From Syngnathus acus (Eukaryota > Chordata > Actinopteri > Syngnathiformes > Syngnathidae): DNA of 64,000 bases. Location of the stretch: positions 2,598,501 to 2,662,500 of the forward strand of contig NC_051101.1 of NCBI RefSeq assembly GCF_901709675.1. Direction: 5' to 3'. Below the pieces are notes generated by a model. It worked only from the letters and a program-made list of their open reading frames with translations. It was not told the origin of the DNA and searched no databases. This document shows, piece after piece, positions 12,902 to 25,792 of this stretch; the first letter of the stretch is position 1; the number at the start of each line of letters is the position of its first letter. A program made the translations under genes and the position numbers.

Positions 12902-13066
12902 CCCATCTGCCGACTCAGCGCTGAGGATGCTGGCGAAGGCCCCGGCCAGTCTCCTGACCTGTGACACTTGGCACCAGATGCAGAACACACACACACGCAC
13001 ACACAAGGCTTGTTTTCATATGACAGTTTTTTTTTTGTGGCCTTTGTCCTAATTACTTCTTGACAC
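12902..13066. repeat. Segmental duplication, copy 1
   Basis: CCCATCTGCCGACTCAGCGC and the following about 70 bases recur at 13246 with few changes, and the trailing TTTGTCCTAATTRCTTC-TGACACTT block recurs near 13427. The offset is about 344 bp at the left and 400 bp at the right because the spacer differs. Copy 1 has a (CA)n in the spacer. Confidence 0.85.
12955..12967 (-). promoter_or_regulatory. DR1-like motif in duplication copy 1
   Basis: On the minus strand GTGTCA-C-AGGTCA, one perfect half-site and one degenerate half-site spaced by one base. It is conserved in copy 2 at 13299-13311. Confidence 0.3.
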
Positions 13067-13245
13067 TTATCCGTATCGCAGATTAGTCAATCGGAATCGA
13101 ATGTAATCAAAGTTTCTTAACGATAGCCAGCCAGCTAAGTCAAGGCTTACTCTGGTGGCGTTCCTTCGGCCGGATTTGCTCACGTTGCCGTTTGCTGACT
13201 GAGCAGCACGGCCGCAGCACGATTCATTTGGCCAGCGGGCCCGCT

Positions 13246-13454
13246 CCCATCTGCCGACTCAGCGCAGAGGATGCCGGAGAAGGCCCCGGCCAGTCTCCTG
13301 ACCTGTGACACTTGGCAGCCCAACACCAGCAACCCCCTCCCACCTCCCCCGTCCACAAAAAAAAAAAATGCTTGTTTTCACATGACACATCTTTTTCTTG
13401 GGCCCCCATCTAGAGGACTGATGGCGTTTGTCCTAATTGCTTCCTGACACTTGG
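13246..13454. repeat. Segmental duplication, copy 2
   Basis: The second copy of the 12902-13066 block. The first about 75 bases are nearly identical (GCCCCGGCCAGTCTCCTGAC shared exactly). The middle diverges (A-run instead of CA-run), and the TTTGTCCTAATTGCTTCCTG end is retained. Confidence 0.85.
13299..13311 (-). promoter_or_regulatory. DR1-like motif in duplication copy 2
   Basis: The same GTGTCA-C-AGGTCA arrangement as in copy 1, inside the most conserved part of the duplicated block. Confidence 0.3.
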
Positions 13455-13849
13455 GATTTATCGCTGTTTATTTCCTGGTTTTGCGTGAAGACTTTGGGGC
13501 CGCCTCAGTTAAATCATTTTATGTCGCTGTTGTTTTCTTTCAGCCCATCGCTATCAATTTATTACGCCACCCGGTAGTCTATTTTGACTGGTACTGGCGC
13601 CAACGGAACATCCATCTTCTCTACTCTATTTACTCGTCTAATTTGGGATTCTCCGGTTCTTGCTTGGGAATTCTTCGTGTGAGCTTTGCAGGCGCCTTCA
13701 TCCGGGTGGAAATTTATGCTCGGTAGTGGGTGGCGGCGGCGGCGGCGCTTCTCAAAACACAAGCCGACTAGAATTTAGGGAAAAACAGTCTCCGAGACCA
13801 GTTTGACTTGGTAGCATGAAATTTGATAAATGTGCCCATCATGAGTCAA

Positions 13850-14300
13850 GCCACAAAAAAGTCTTGACGAGCCACGCTGGAAAAGTTACAGGAAGTCGGC
13901 CATTTTGGCCTGAAGCTGACAATTCTGGGTCATTTTAGTTGTTTTCTGGGATACATTAAAACTAAACTCATTCAAAGGTTACTTCAAATTTCAAACATTT
14001 TTTTTTATAAAAACAAAATTGAAATTAGGTTTGTCTCAAAGTTTGGCTTTGCTTGGTTGTCTTTCGGGCTCGTTCTAGTCATTTTCAGGGGTCGTCCAAA
14101 ATCAAACTCATCAAATGTTTTTGTCCGGTTGCTTCAAAATTGGAACTCTAAAATCTCCAAAATATCTTGGACATTAATTTCACCTTTGGCTTGTCTGTCA
14201 AAAGCAGAACTCAAAATTGCATCAAAATACACAGGAAGTCGGCCATTTTGGTTGCAAGCAACCATTTCAAGGAAATTTTTGGTTGTGTCCAATGATCCGA
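13850..14300. repeat. Diverged interspersed repeat with GGAAGTCGGCCATTTTGG
   Basis: The phrase GGAAGTCGGCCATTTTGG occurs near 13890 and 14234, with related text around each. A relative (GTCTGTCAAAAGCAGA followed by GGGCTGCCGTTTTGGT) recurs near 15495-15560. This looks like an old, decayed repeat family; no coding potential is seen. Confidence 0.55.
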
Positions 14301-15280
14301 TTGCTAAAAAATTTGAACGACAAAACCTGAACATTTGTTTTTTTTCTTAGTTCATCTGTTGAAGACGGACCCACTAAAAGAACACATTAGGTAGTTTGAA
14401 TTGGCCGCTTCAGGGTCATTTTGGTCATTTATTGGACATTTGAGTTCAAGACAAGACAAATTTTACAATACAAAATTGTAAAAAAAAAAAGTCATTATTA
14501 CGTTTTATTCCAGTCTTGTGGCAAAGTTTGATGCCTCTTTAAAAAACTCAGAACTCAAGCAAGTCAACAGGCTCTGGAATGCTTTTGAGTCCCAAATTCC
14601 AAGTGTCTTTGAAGGCGTCAGCCGCCGGGCGGCCGTGCGTGCTCTCACACCTCGTGTGGAAGAAGGTTTGTCGGCGGTGCCCCCGCGTGAAGGGGGAAGG
14701 CGAGGGGCTGGCTATACAGGGAAAGCTATGTGGCTTGCATGACCTGACATGTCTCTGAAGCCGGAGAGGGTCTCGACCTTTCACCCTGGGCTCCAAAACT
14801 AGGAAGATGAAAAAAAGAGGGGGGTGGGCAGGGTTCACCTTTAAACAAGGGCTTCTGTTTCCACCACTCCAGGAATGTCACTCCCATAAAAAAAGATCTG
14901 TCTATCTCTCTATCTGGCATGGTAGTGCCTGAGGATTGAACTAAGTCCGATCGCACGTCCGACCGGGGCCGGGAGGAAGTTCATAATCTTTGGACTTGCA
15001 TTGCTTGGTTAAAGGGCCTCAACGGATTCACATCCAAGAACGTTCTGTTGACATATTGATTTCCCGTGCAGAAAACCACTTGTAGTCTCGACTTGGTCCC
15101 TGAGTGAGTGTCAAAGTTGTCCTTCAAGCCAAGTGCGCTTCTGACCCAAGAGCGGCCGGTGCCCCCATGAGGACGTTGATGTTAATGAAAAGGTCAGCCC
15201 GCTCTTACAGGGTCTATTCGTGGAAATCCCGGATGAGCACACCAGCGACTAATCGGCGGCTCATTGAGGTTTTCGGACGG

Positions 15281-15342
15281 TGACGTCAGATTGGATCAGC
15301 GTTAATCCTGTCGGCTATGACGTCCACTGTTGGAATTTGCAT
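15281..15342. promoter_or_regulatory. CRE and octamer in a candidate enhancer block
   Basis: TGACGTCA at 15281-15288 and a perfect octamer ATTTGCAT at 15335-15342 lie within a complex non-repetitive stretch (15180-15420) upstream of nr2f5. Confidence 0.3.
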
Positions 15343-16504
15343 GCGGGCTGCCGTGAGACGACGATTACCCGTAAAAAGGGAGCAAATAAAGCGGGGCGGG
15401 CAAGGCCAGCTGAGGTCACCAAATGATTATTACTCATTTTTTAAATCAGCCTTAAATGCTACTCAGACTAAGCAAAATGGAATTTGGTAGGATTGTCTGT
15501 CAAAAGCAGACAGTCAAAAAAATCATATCTGAGAAAACATCGGAGGGCTGCCGTTTTGGTGAGAAGCAGCCTTTTTTTTAATTTTTTTATTTATATTAGC
15601 CCGGTTCCACTATGAATTAAACTCGAAAGTCAAGGTACCACAGTGCTGCCCCCGCAGTTTTAAGTAGGTTCAAAAGACTGGACATGGAGCCAACACATGA
15701 ACACATGAGCCGTCCAAGTGAGCCGTTTGCTGCCTGAGGTGGGGGCGGGCAGGCGGGCTGGCGGCGGGGGCGTCCCTTCACTTAACTCCTCCGCACGTAA
15801 ACATAGAGCCGCCAACACCCGGGTCGCCGCTAAATGTATGGAGGGGCTGAAAAAAGGCCACATTGCCCTCCCCGCAGTTAAAAACTCAGACGGTGGTCTT
15901 TAACACATTCTCCCTCCCAATAAAAAACCTCTGACCAAGCGTTGACCTTTTTTGCGCTCGCCTTCTCTGCCTCGGCCGGCGCGCTAAAGGCAACGACGGT
16001 CAGCAGCTGCCGGGAGCTCGGCCGGAGGAGGATAGTGGCGGTGGGGGTTGGGAGAGGTGGGGGGGCTCCAGGGTCAAAGGTGGTCAGAGTACTGGTAAAG
16101 TCATCGTAGGGGCTGCGCATTGGTTCCCCCTTCAAAGGCTGCACGGTGACGTCCGTACACCCTTTGGACAACCTTCCCCCTTCATGCACCACCCCCTCCC
16201 TCCCTTTGGGCTCTCAGGGGTCAAAACAGGCGAGGGTTAATAAAGTGATACCAGGTGTTGGCCAAAGCGAACCGAACTCACCCCCTCCCCCACCCAAAGT
16301 CTCCTTCCCTTCTTGTACTTTTACTTCGGGCCCCATTTCACACCTCCCAATCAGTTTTTGCTCACTTATTGGACCAAGTTATTGGACCAAAGAAGCATCC
16401 CAGTTTGTCAACATATTTTTCAGTTTTGGACTCCACCCAATGGTCCTTGAAAATTTTAATTCGAATTGTAACTTTCCACTGCTCAGTGTTCCAGAACAAC
16501 TTTA

Positions 16505-16775
16505 GCTGTTATTCGATTAATCGTTTCAGCCCTACAAGTACTTTATAACTGAAAATCCATCCACAGTGAAAAGGGAGAAGGCAACGAGTCAATGATTCCC
16601 AATTCAGCCAATTATTTCGTTGGACGATATTAGCCGTTTGTCGATTAATCGTTTCTGCTCTTTCTCATGATTAGCGAGTAGGGAATGAGTCACTGACTCC
16701 CAACGTAGCCAGTTTCTTAGTTAGAGCCCAAGGGATATGTGTGTTGCCTTTTGATTAATTGTTTCAGGTCAAGTC
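16505..16775. repeat. hAT-type terminal sequence remnants
   Basis: GATTAATCGTTTCAGCCCTA (about 16516-16535) has the form of a fish hAT element terminus. GATTAATCGTTTC recurs near 16643 and GATTAATTGTTTCAG near 16752, with shared text between (GAGTCAnTGAnTCCCAA), so this is a decayed tandem arrangement. Confidence 0.5.
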
Positions 16776-16984
16776 AACTAACCCTCATCCGCTGTAGTGA
16801 TGAAGAAATGAGCCAAAGATTGCAGGCAAGGCAGCGACTGCATTCGGAATCGTTTGTCATTCGCGACGCCCGGAACACTAGAACAGCATTTGGATTTCAA
16901 CGTTCCAAACGTCTTGTGAGTCTCGACGAGTAGATGCCGATAAGTAGGAGACACACGACGCAGGACACTTGCGCCTCCTTTGAG

Positions 16985-17060
16985 TGCCGGGCGCTAAATG
17001 AAGGGCTCCTAATTAATGCTAATTAACATCACTGACAAGTCGCTGGCCATTAGTCCGGCT
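16985..17060. promoter_or_regulatory. Homeodomain-type motif cluster
   Basis: TAATTAATGCTAATTAAC (17010-17026) is a tight pair of TAATTA-type sites in GC-mixed, non-repetitive sequence. It is a candidate conserved enhancer core. Confidence 0.3.
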
Positions 17061-18686
17061 AATCCCCCGTTTACGTTTTCCCCTTTTCGCCCAGAACCCC
17101 CGCTGGCGGTTTCTCGCCCGCCGCAGAAAGGCCGCATTGTTCGCTGGGGACTCTTGGCATCAAAGATACGAGCCCCCTCTTGGCAAATGAGTGGCCTCCA
17201 TTATGTGCTGAGCCCGACACTCCAAACAGCCAAAATGAGCTGGCGATGGGAGGGGGGGCGGCATTAGGGGAGGGGGGGGAGCGAAGGGGTCAAGTCCCAC
17301 GTTTTACTCAGCTTCGGGCGATCCATCAATGACCCGTTTGAGATTGGCGGCCGGGACAACGTGGAGAGAAAAAAGCAGTAGTGGCAAGCAAAGATTTTTT
17401 TTGTTTGTTTAACATCATTCACATAAGGAGTAAGGATTAACACAAGATGAATTTAAAAGATTGTAATATGTAGCGCCGAACCATAATTCTTTGGTGACGA
17501 TAAATGCGTGAAAATGCACAACTCCCAAACCAAAAGAAAAGAACAAATCCATTTGACGGGGCGGGCCCCGGGGCCCGGCATGTTGACAGCCGGAGCGAGC
17601 CCAAAGAATCCATTCTTCTTCTTGTGCGGCGGGCACAGGAAGCGGACTCATGCGTCGGCGGCAGCGCGGAGAACAAACGCTTCTCTCAGAGGAGGTCAAA
17701 GTGGCAGCCGAGCCGCACAGAACTTTTTTGTGCGAGTGGGTTTACTGTATGCAAATGACGGCAGTCGATAACACGAGCGGCGGCCGCGTGCAAAAGTACC
17801 AAGACAACCACAGCAGCAGATTTATTTTAATGGCGCACAGTGGCCACAAAAGATGCTGTGGTAGCATTATAACATTTTATTTTCATTCAATTTAATAAGG
17901 ATAATTAATAGATTAGTTTTTTGAATTTGTATTTTATGAGGAATTGTATTAGCTTCACTTCAACTTAAAATAACCAACTATTATTTCCTTTATTCGAATG
18001 ATTTATTCAATTGAATTGTATTTAATATTTAAGACTAAACACAAATAGGTGGCACCCTTGTTAATTGTACGCAATAAAAATCATTTATCAAATTACCTTT
18101 GTTCGTTTTATTAAGTTTGAAGCTAAACAAAAAAATTGATTCTGTAGCTGTATTTTTTCACTGATTTGATCAACATGTATTTTTTTATTATGAATTTGCA
18201 ACAAATTTTAAAAAAAGGTATAATCAGTACATTTACATAATTCGATTTAGTAGTATTTTTAGTGTCAAATTAAATGAAACTGTTCTGCCCTCAGAATTCT
18301 TTTCTTGATGTTAGAAAGGTAGGTGTCCTTAAAACTGATTTAAGTGTGTGCGTTATGCTGGGAAGAGTTTTCTGTGTAAGAAAACATACAAAAGCGTTTT
18401 TTTGTCGTTCAGAAACGAATCGGAACTTTATTTTGAAATACACCGGAAGTTGTGCATATTTCCGTTAAAGTAACCTGACAACTAATGAGTTTGAGAGACG
18501 TTAGGATTACTCGTGCCATCCAGGCGAATCTTTCTCCTCTCCTTATGCTCACGGAAGCAATGGCTTTTTATTCGTTGTGTTTTACACTGGATGGAAATAA
18601 AGGGAGCAAGACGCTCTGAATCCTGGCTCAAGTGTTTTATACACGAGTTTGGCTTGCTGATGAACTGTGATAACGTACACGAAGTA

Positions 18687-19931
18687 CCGTTTTTTTCCAT
18701 GTATAATACGCACCCTAAAAATGGCATGTCAATGCTGGAAAAAAGCCTGTACCCATGTATAATATGCACCCAAATTTTGACTTTTTTTTTTTTTTTAAGT
18801 CCCAATGATCGTCACACACGCATCTGGGTGTGGTGAAATTTGTCCTCTGCATTTGACCCATCCCCGTGTAATTTTGATCCATCCCCTGGGGGAGAGGGGG
18901 GCAGTGAGCAGCAGCGGCGCCGCGCTCGGGAATCATTTGGTGATCTAACCCCCCAATTCCAACCCTTAATGCTGAGTGCCAAGCAGGGAGGCAATGGGTC
19001 CCATTTTTATAGTCTTTGGTATGGTCTTAACTAGGCTGGATGTATTTTTTTGTTGGCGTTGATTTCTCCGACTGCCCATAAAGGCACCACCGCGATCAGT
19101 TAGGTTAAAATGAAAAGAGAGGAAAGTGACGTGCGGACATGTGAAAAAGGCGGCTCTGTATGGGAGAGAAGTTGAAGAGGAATAAAAACACCCTTGGAAA
19201 CCAAAACTTGCCCCTCGTCGTGACTCGGAGCCGCAACAAATGTTTCGGATTTGTGTAGGGTACATTGTGACAGCAAACGAGCAGGTGATCGAGCAAGCGT
19301 CTGATACGAGAGCATTGCGTTCGTATGGAGCGTGTTTGAAGTGAACAGCAGAGACGAAAGGAACAAGGCAAAGTGTTGTGAAATAAAATATTACCTGTAA
19401 TACGTATTTTGTTATTTGCTGATTGTATGTATTAAACTATCACATTCATTGTCAGTCAAGAAGAGAAGAGGACTATTCGCATCGGATCCATAGTGCGCAT
19501 GCGCAGTGATACTGCCTCCGTATGACGTCCAGTCCGCGATGGAGATTAAAAAACAAACAATATTTGACAATAACACAGGTTTCTGTTCCTGTCTTTGGTA
19601 ATGTCCCCCTGTCTTTTTGTTCCACGTCTTTGTCGGTCAGTCCTGTTGTTGGTTTTGTGAGAGAGTTATGTTAGTTTACCAAGTCTGTGTTTTGAGTTCC
19701 TCCAATGAACCCTGGTTCAAGCTGCACTTGGTCGCCCTCTTCCTTTCCACCCTCCATCCGTGACAAGATTTTCTTCAAAAATTTTTGTACCATGATTTTC
19801 TTCAAAAAAATTAAATAAAAAAATAAAAAAATAAAAAATTTAAAAAAAATTGTACCCATGTATAATGCGCACCCCGGATTTTAGGACAATACATTAGTTA
19901 AATTTTGCGCATTATACATGAAAAAAAACGG
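18687..19931. mobile_element. TA-flanked TIR element, about 1.25 kb, non-autonomous
   Basis: The ends are inverted (CCGTTTTTTTCCATGTATAAT-like at left, its complement at right) and flanked by TA on both sides (18685-18686, 19932-19933), as in Tc1/mariner-type insertions. Subterminal copies of CCCATGTATAAT-GCACCC occur near 18751 and 19853. No transposase frame remains. A second element is nested inside. Confidence 0.7.
18781..19030. mobile_element. Nested fish SINE-like repeat
   Basis: Contains the familiar teleost repeat text TTTGTCCTCTGCATTTGACC, GCAGTGAGCAGCAGCGGCGC, and AGTGCCAAGCAGGGAGGCAA followed by TCCCATTTTTATAGTCTTTG. It begins after a T-run. It lies within the TIR element 18687-19931, so it inserted later or was captured by it. 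Confidence 0.7.
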
Positions 19932-21815
19932 TACATAACGCACAGGGAGATCAGTACAGAAACAATTCAAAAATTATGAGATGTACTAAACGTCTTTTTC
20001 CTCATGACCAATCAAGCCAAAAACTCTGCTAAGATTTGACAAGCCTAATCAATAAATCCGAGGTTAAAATGTCACAGTACAGAGTATTTGGGGAGTGGCT
20101 CAGTTCATGGCCAGGTTATTGAAAATGAGAGCAAAAGACTCTTGGAAGCAGTAATTTACATTCCAGTTCAACTCGTCCACCGTCAGAATTTGGTGCCCTG
20201 GAGGCTCCATTTTTGCCCGTCAGATGCTTGGGAGGTCAAATCCCTTGTTCAAAGAAGACGACGCCACAGAGAACATTCAGGGCGGCGTCAAAGAAGGTGA
20301 AAACAGACGTGGCGTGTCACATTGATCATGCCGCCTCAGCTCACATCAAACATCACACCAGCAACGCCGGACAGGAGGGAGGCGGAGATGACAAACGCTG
20401 GCTTTGACAAGCCGCGCACTTCCAGCACTCCAAAGCGGGCTACGTTCCACCAAAGTTCAGATCACTGACCTTTTTCAGATTTTGACTTGTGCGTCTTTGG
20501 CGCAGTACCACGTTGGGCCACAGCATGGAGGGCAGCACTGAGTTTTACTAGAAGACATGCAGCAAGAAGAAGAGGGCGTCACCTTTAGTGACATAGCTTA
20601 GCTCACGGCTACCGACGCGTCCGACCAACTGCTTTTTTTAGGCCTTGGAAAGTAAATACAATAAATTCCAGCACATAGCCACGGCCGGGGTGTTGTGTTG
20701 TGTTTGGGGGACAATGCAGACGCAGCTGCGGTCATCAGTCCGGGCTCCCTGGGAGCCGGCGGGGGCCCCGACCATCCCCACCGCCACCCTCCCTTCCCCC
20801 GGGGGGCCCCAGAGCACATGTTGCTTAATAACGAGTCACAAAAGGCCAACAATGTCGCCGAGCGGCGTATTTGCCGGCGTGTGAATGTGTTCATTCCCCT
20901 TCTGCAAAACGTTTCAAGCGCCAGGACGTTGGATTGATTGATGACGCCGACGCAGCGCTTTGGAGCTCACCAAAGATGCCTTTGTCCTTGCGGATCAATG
21001 CAACCTGGCTTCAGTCCGCTTTCAAACTGTTTTTGTTGGCCCCAGCAACTTGCGTGACAAAAAGAACAGTCTTGGGGGTACACCCAACATCATCGCACAG
21101 TTTCAACACTTACGGCGTACAAAAAACTTCCACGTTACTCATGAAAACTTTCACAAGTCTAAACAGACAGTTTCTAATTGCTGCAACTTTTAAGCTAAAT
21201 ACCATAAGCCCTTCAATGGCAGTTCACATTATTAGTTAGCATTAAGCTAGCAGGCCTTTTTTTCTAAGAACTGACTTGACTCTTTGTCTTCTTTCTGTAG
21301 CAACTTGTGACTTCCTTGATGACCACGCCATCTATTTATGGATTAAACAAAGTGATGAGAACAACATACTGAGTGAGGAGCCTAAGAAGGTGGCAGAGTG
21401 TCGTTTTTCTGCAAGGGTCGGGTGCCCGAGTACGGCCAGAATGCTGACAAAAAAAAAAAAAAATCACCTCACGTGCTATTCAACGACAATGGCCCAAAAT
21501 GGATCTAAGGCATATTCGGAAGCCGCCATAGGCAAACAAAGCGAGGCGTCAAGGTCACCGCGCCGAGGTGTTGCGCTTGCTAATAAACATCAAGAGAAAG
21601 TTGCGAATGCTGCGAGGGCTGACGCCATGACAACACGTGCGCACGCTTAGAGAGAAAAAAAAAACCTCAATCACACGCACGGAAAAGCAAAACGGCTGTC
21701 ACACACATAAAACCGGCACACACAGAGAGCACCTATCCCTCAGGGGGACCTCCCCCACCCTTGAAACCCGATCTGTCGGCATGCAGCGTGGAATTCTCCC
21801 AATCGCCCTGACTTT

Positions 21816-21828
21816 TAACCTTTGACCT
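21816..21828 (-). promoter_or_regulatory. DR1 nuclear receptor site, one mismatch
   Basis: On the minus strand AGGTCA-A-AGGTTA, a one-mismatch direct repeat with one-base spacing. DR1 is the classical COUP-TF/HNF4/RXR site, and the site lies about 11 kb upstream of nr2f5. Confidence 0.45.
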
Positions 21829-24800
21829 TTTTGGCAGTGCAGAGAAGAAGATGAAGTGCCCGAGCTTCTCTCGGCCACCGCACAAAAACTGCCCTGTTCA
21901 GGAACCCCCCCCCGAACCATCACATGCTGTTTACTATTTGGGATGTCCATTTTAGGAGGGAAAAAGTTGCATTGTTGGAGGGAAAAAGTCCGATTTTTTT
22001 TTCAGAAAACTCCAAATGTTCTGTTGTTGTTTTGGTGGAGAAAGTCACATTTTTTGATGAAAATGGTAAGTAGGGGAAACAATACAGCCTTAAAAAAATC
22101 CGAAAAGGTCACAATATTAACTTAATGAAGATGTAAGAGAAGATAAGATGAGTAAAATAGAAAAAGAAGAACAAGTCAGTCAAGAGTAAAACACTAAATA
22201 TATTTCGGAAAGAAAATCCACAATTGGGTGAATTTTGGAATATTGAGTGGCAGATATATCATTTTGCAAAAAAGACGACAAAAAAAAATCTGGGGTTGAG
22301 TTGACTGCAGGTGGGTCAGGAACCCTGCAAAAAAAGGTCAGTGTGACACCCCTATGACAAGCAGGCCCGCAGGGCAAGAGAGCAGAACTCGGCCGCAGTT
22401 CCCAGCCAGCCCGGCCCGTTTGCGTCCGACGAAAGCCCGTTTGGCAGCGTTTGTGCATTGTGTGTGGCTGCGCCAGTCATGCTAAGCCTTTGATTGGCCC
22501 AGGCACAATGCATGCAGTGTTGCAGCTGTGTGTGAAAAGGTCCGTTATGCCGCGTCAAAGCCGTGCCCGTCGGCCCGTCCGTCCGTCGGTCCGTCCGGGC
22601 TTTCGGGCTTCCATTCATGCACGCCGACAAACGGCAGAGTGTCCGGCGAGCATGTGTGACGGCGGCCTCTTGATGGACTTCTTTGTTGGCGTTGGCTGTG
22701 AATGTCACCTCCAGTCCTCTTGTGGCCTCGCTGCGCTGCCGGCCCGTAATTGCCATGGCCATGAGCTTGAAATTCTAATGTACAGAGACGGCCAAAGAAT
22801 GCCGGCAGTGTGCGCACCGCCGTGGCAACAATAGGGCGTTTGATACCAGCTTTTTGTCACGGGGAACAAGCGGGATGTAATTGACTGAGTGATCCATCAA
22901 ATTCATCTCGAGGCTTCAAGTGCGCTGAATGTAAAATTCAAGTCAAATTATTGACCACAACAAAAATAGGGGCTGACTTGCAACGTGAAATCCAAAATTC
23001 AGACAAATTTAGGTAACAAGACCTTGAAACAGGACAAGAGGCTGTTTTCGGGTGTGAAAAAGCATCTCTTGCAAAGTGTCTTTATTTCAAATATTTGCGC
23101 TTGGATCACCGTCGCCGACCGCAGACAGAAACATAGAAACATGACAAGACGTGCGCTCTCTGGGTCGCTCGGCCGAGACGAACGGGGCCCGGCTAGCCGC
23201 GGGCGGGCTCGCTTGCCACCGTCTTGTCTGGCTAAATAACTCGGGTGCCGTGATGAAGTGCCGTGACATTTTGCCGCTGCCCAGAAGGAAATCATAAGCC
23301 GGCCTTTTTTTGTTCATCTGGCGTCATCAGAAGGTCAAATTGTCCAACATTTACTTCATGCCCAAACAGCCATGGAAGACAGAAGATGACAATATATATG
23401 TGTCACTTGAACAGCGATTTTGGTTATTGGTGGTACGATATGACCGTATTCTGTATGGAGTCAGCTTGCGCTCAAACACGTCCAAAAATGAACAACATAC
23501 AAGACGCGTATGTGACAATGCAGCAAAGTCTTGCCGTGATGGCCATTTCAAAACCTAATTACAAGCAAATCCAGGAAATTCCTTCCCGCGGATCGCTCTA
23601 AACAAAGCATTACTTATGCATGGCTTGACCGGTGATACGTGACCCCTCCCCTCTCGGACAACAACCCCCCGCACCCTGACCCGCCCCGTGCCGAACCCCG
23701 AGCCTCCTGGAGGGTGTTAAAACCTGTCGCTGGCCTCCCCGGGGAATGCTGGGAAAGGAAGGCCTCCACATCTGTCCTCCGCCTCGGGCCCTGGGGAGAG
23801 TGGGAACGTGACATTCCTCCATTCGCAGCAAGACCAGCGAGAGGACGCGCAAGAAAGACAACGGCAGACAGAAAAAAAAAAAGACCAAGAGAAAAGAATC
23901 TAGTCATAACGTGAGAAACTGATCTCATCAATTAAGATCAATTCAATTAATTCTAATAATATTCTTTTAATAATTACATTTTTATTAAATGGCTTGTTTC
24001 TTTTAAGAGCAGTTGTCAATTGTTTCTGTTCTATTGGGAGATGATTTTGCTCCAGTTACATAATTACCTTCCTCAATTTTGCAGTTTCCACTTTTTGCTT
24101 TCAAAAATGTGACCCCATCAAATCTTGTTGTTTTTGGCAGACAAGGTGACAGAAATTAAGGGACATTCTGAGATTTTTTTTCTCGCCTGTTGTTGCTGTC
24201 TGTTTACAAAAAGTCTTCGCATTTCAGATTTTCCTGTGATGTCATTATTGTTATTTGTGGTAATACCTTTTAGAGGTTTTAGATTTTAGAGATGACTTTT
24301 TGACAGTGGAAGTTTTTTTTACTTTTTATCATCGGAGGATGGATGGAGGCTTTCCGTCTTCATCTTGTTGTTCTTTGACTTCTTCTTCGTCTTCCACTCT
24401 GTGGTGATCTTCTTGTTCTTCCGAAGCTATCCATCACGCCTCCAAATGCCCCGAAGGAGGATAGCAGGCACCCCAGGCCATCCGTTAAAAGCCGAGGAGG
24501 AGGAGGAGGTGCCGGTGGAGCTGTGATCTTTAGCGCAAAGTGCCCTCCGTGGCCCCACCTCCCGCAAAGGCAGCAGGGAAAGTGATTAGGAGTCTCTCCT
24601 CCCTGCTTGTCCATTTTCACACGCATGCTCTGGCGAGACTTTTCTGGCCCTCTGCGAGTAAGGCTCGATGCTCTTCCGCTCACAATATTTTTTCAAATGA
24701 ATGCCAAAATGATGTCGAAAGGCTTGAGGAGGTGAGCTGCGGGAAACGAGCTCCTGACATCGGCACAGTTTCTTTTTTTTTTTTTTTTTCTTTCACGAAA

Positions 24801-25079
24801 GCAACAAAATAAATCAAGAAATGTTCTTTGTTTGACTTGTTTTTGGGGGCCGTGCCGCCGCCTAATGTTGCTACGATCTCCTTTATCTGTCGGACAGCTG
24901 GAGAGTTTATGTGTGTCAGCGAGAACACAAGCAGTGTCACACGTTCACACGGGTTGTGGCCGGGTGCGAGGCGGTGACCCCTGTCTGTAGAGCCAAGCCT
25001 CCCCCCCCCCTTGTGCGGCGGTCCCGCTGTCCCCGCGCGTTGAAGATCTTTATTGGAGCCGTAAAGTCATCAGTGCTCT

Positions 25080-25200
25080 GCCTCCTTCTAATGGAGTCGG
25101 TAATTGGTTCCGATGAGCTGTGGGAAAAGCATCTGACTAAGTGGTAGCGTGTAGCTCATTAGCACGCTAATGCTAATGTCCGCACCAATTAACACCAGCG
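25080..25200. promoter_or_regulatory. Homeodomain-type motif cluster
   Basis: GTAATTGG, CTCATTAGC, GCTAATGCTAATG and CAATTAAC crowd into about 100 bp of non-repetitive DNA. It is a candidate developmental enhancer core. Confidence 0.3.
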
Positions 25201-25465
25201 TCATTCGTCATCATTTGCTGCAATCTTGGCTTGTGGAGTTTGGGTAAGAATTTTTGATGCCGCTTTGAGACCCAAACTTTCAATGAACGCAATGACATGA
25301 TTGTAAAGCAAAAACTTTTGTTCTTTTTTCAGACGGGCATAATTATTTGCGGTTTTCGTCTGAGATCTATTTGGGAAGTGCATCAGTGTTGATGAGTTGA
25401 GCCCCGCTCCCCTCCATCATTTAAGTTACCCTACAGTGTAGATAAATAGCCGGACAGCTAGATCA

Positions 25466-25792
25466 CAGGTGTCAAACTCAAGGCCCAGGGGCCAGATACG
25501 GCCCGCCACATCATTTTATGTGGCCCGCGAAGACAAATTGTGCATCAAATTCGTGTCATTACTAGAATTTCAAATTGTCTTCACTTTTAATATCTTTTTT
25601 TTTTTTTTTAATATTTGACCAGTTTTTACTCATCTGATTTGAAAATGAGTTATTTGTCAGTTTGTTTTGTAGCTTTTACTGTATATAATATGAGGTGCTC
25701 ATACATTTATTTGGGTTGACAGTCATAATGGCCCTCCGAAAGAAGCTATGACTACAATGCGGCTCGCGAAAAAAATGAGTTTGACACCCCTG
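25466..25792. mobile_element. hAT-type MITE
   Basis: About 327 bp with inverted ends CAGGTGTCAAACTC and GAGTTTGACACCCCTG, and the usual AAGGCCCAGGGGCCAGATAC and GGCCCGC text of a common fish hAT non-autonomous element. AGCTA flanks both sides as a degraded target duplication. Confidence 0.85.

Noticed and set aside
22352-22834. Overlapping ORFs of 127-136 codons on both strands
   Set aside because: GC-rich block open on both strands without splice signals or recognisable domains.
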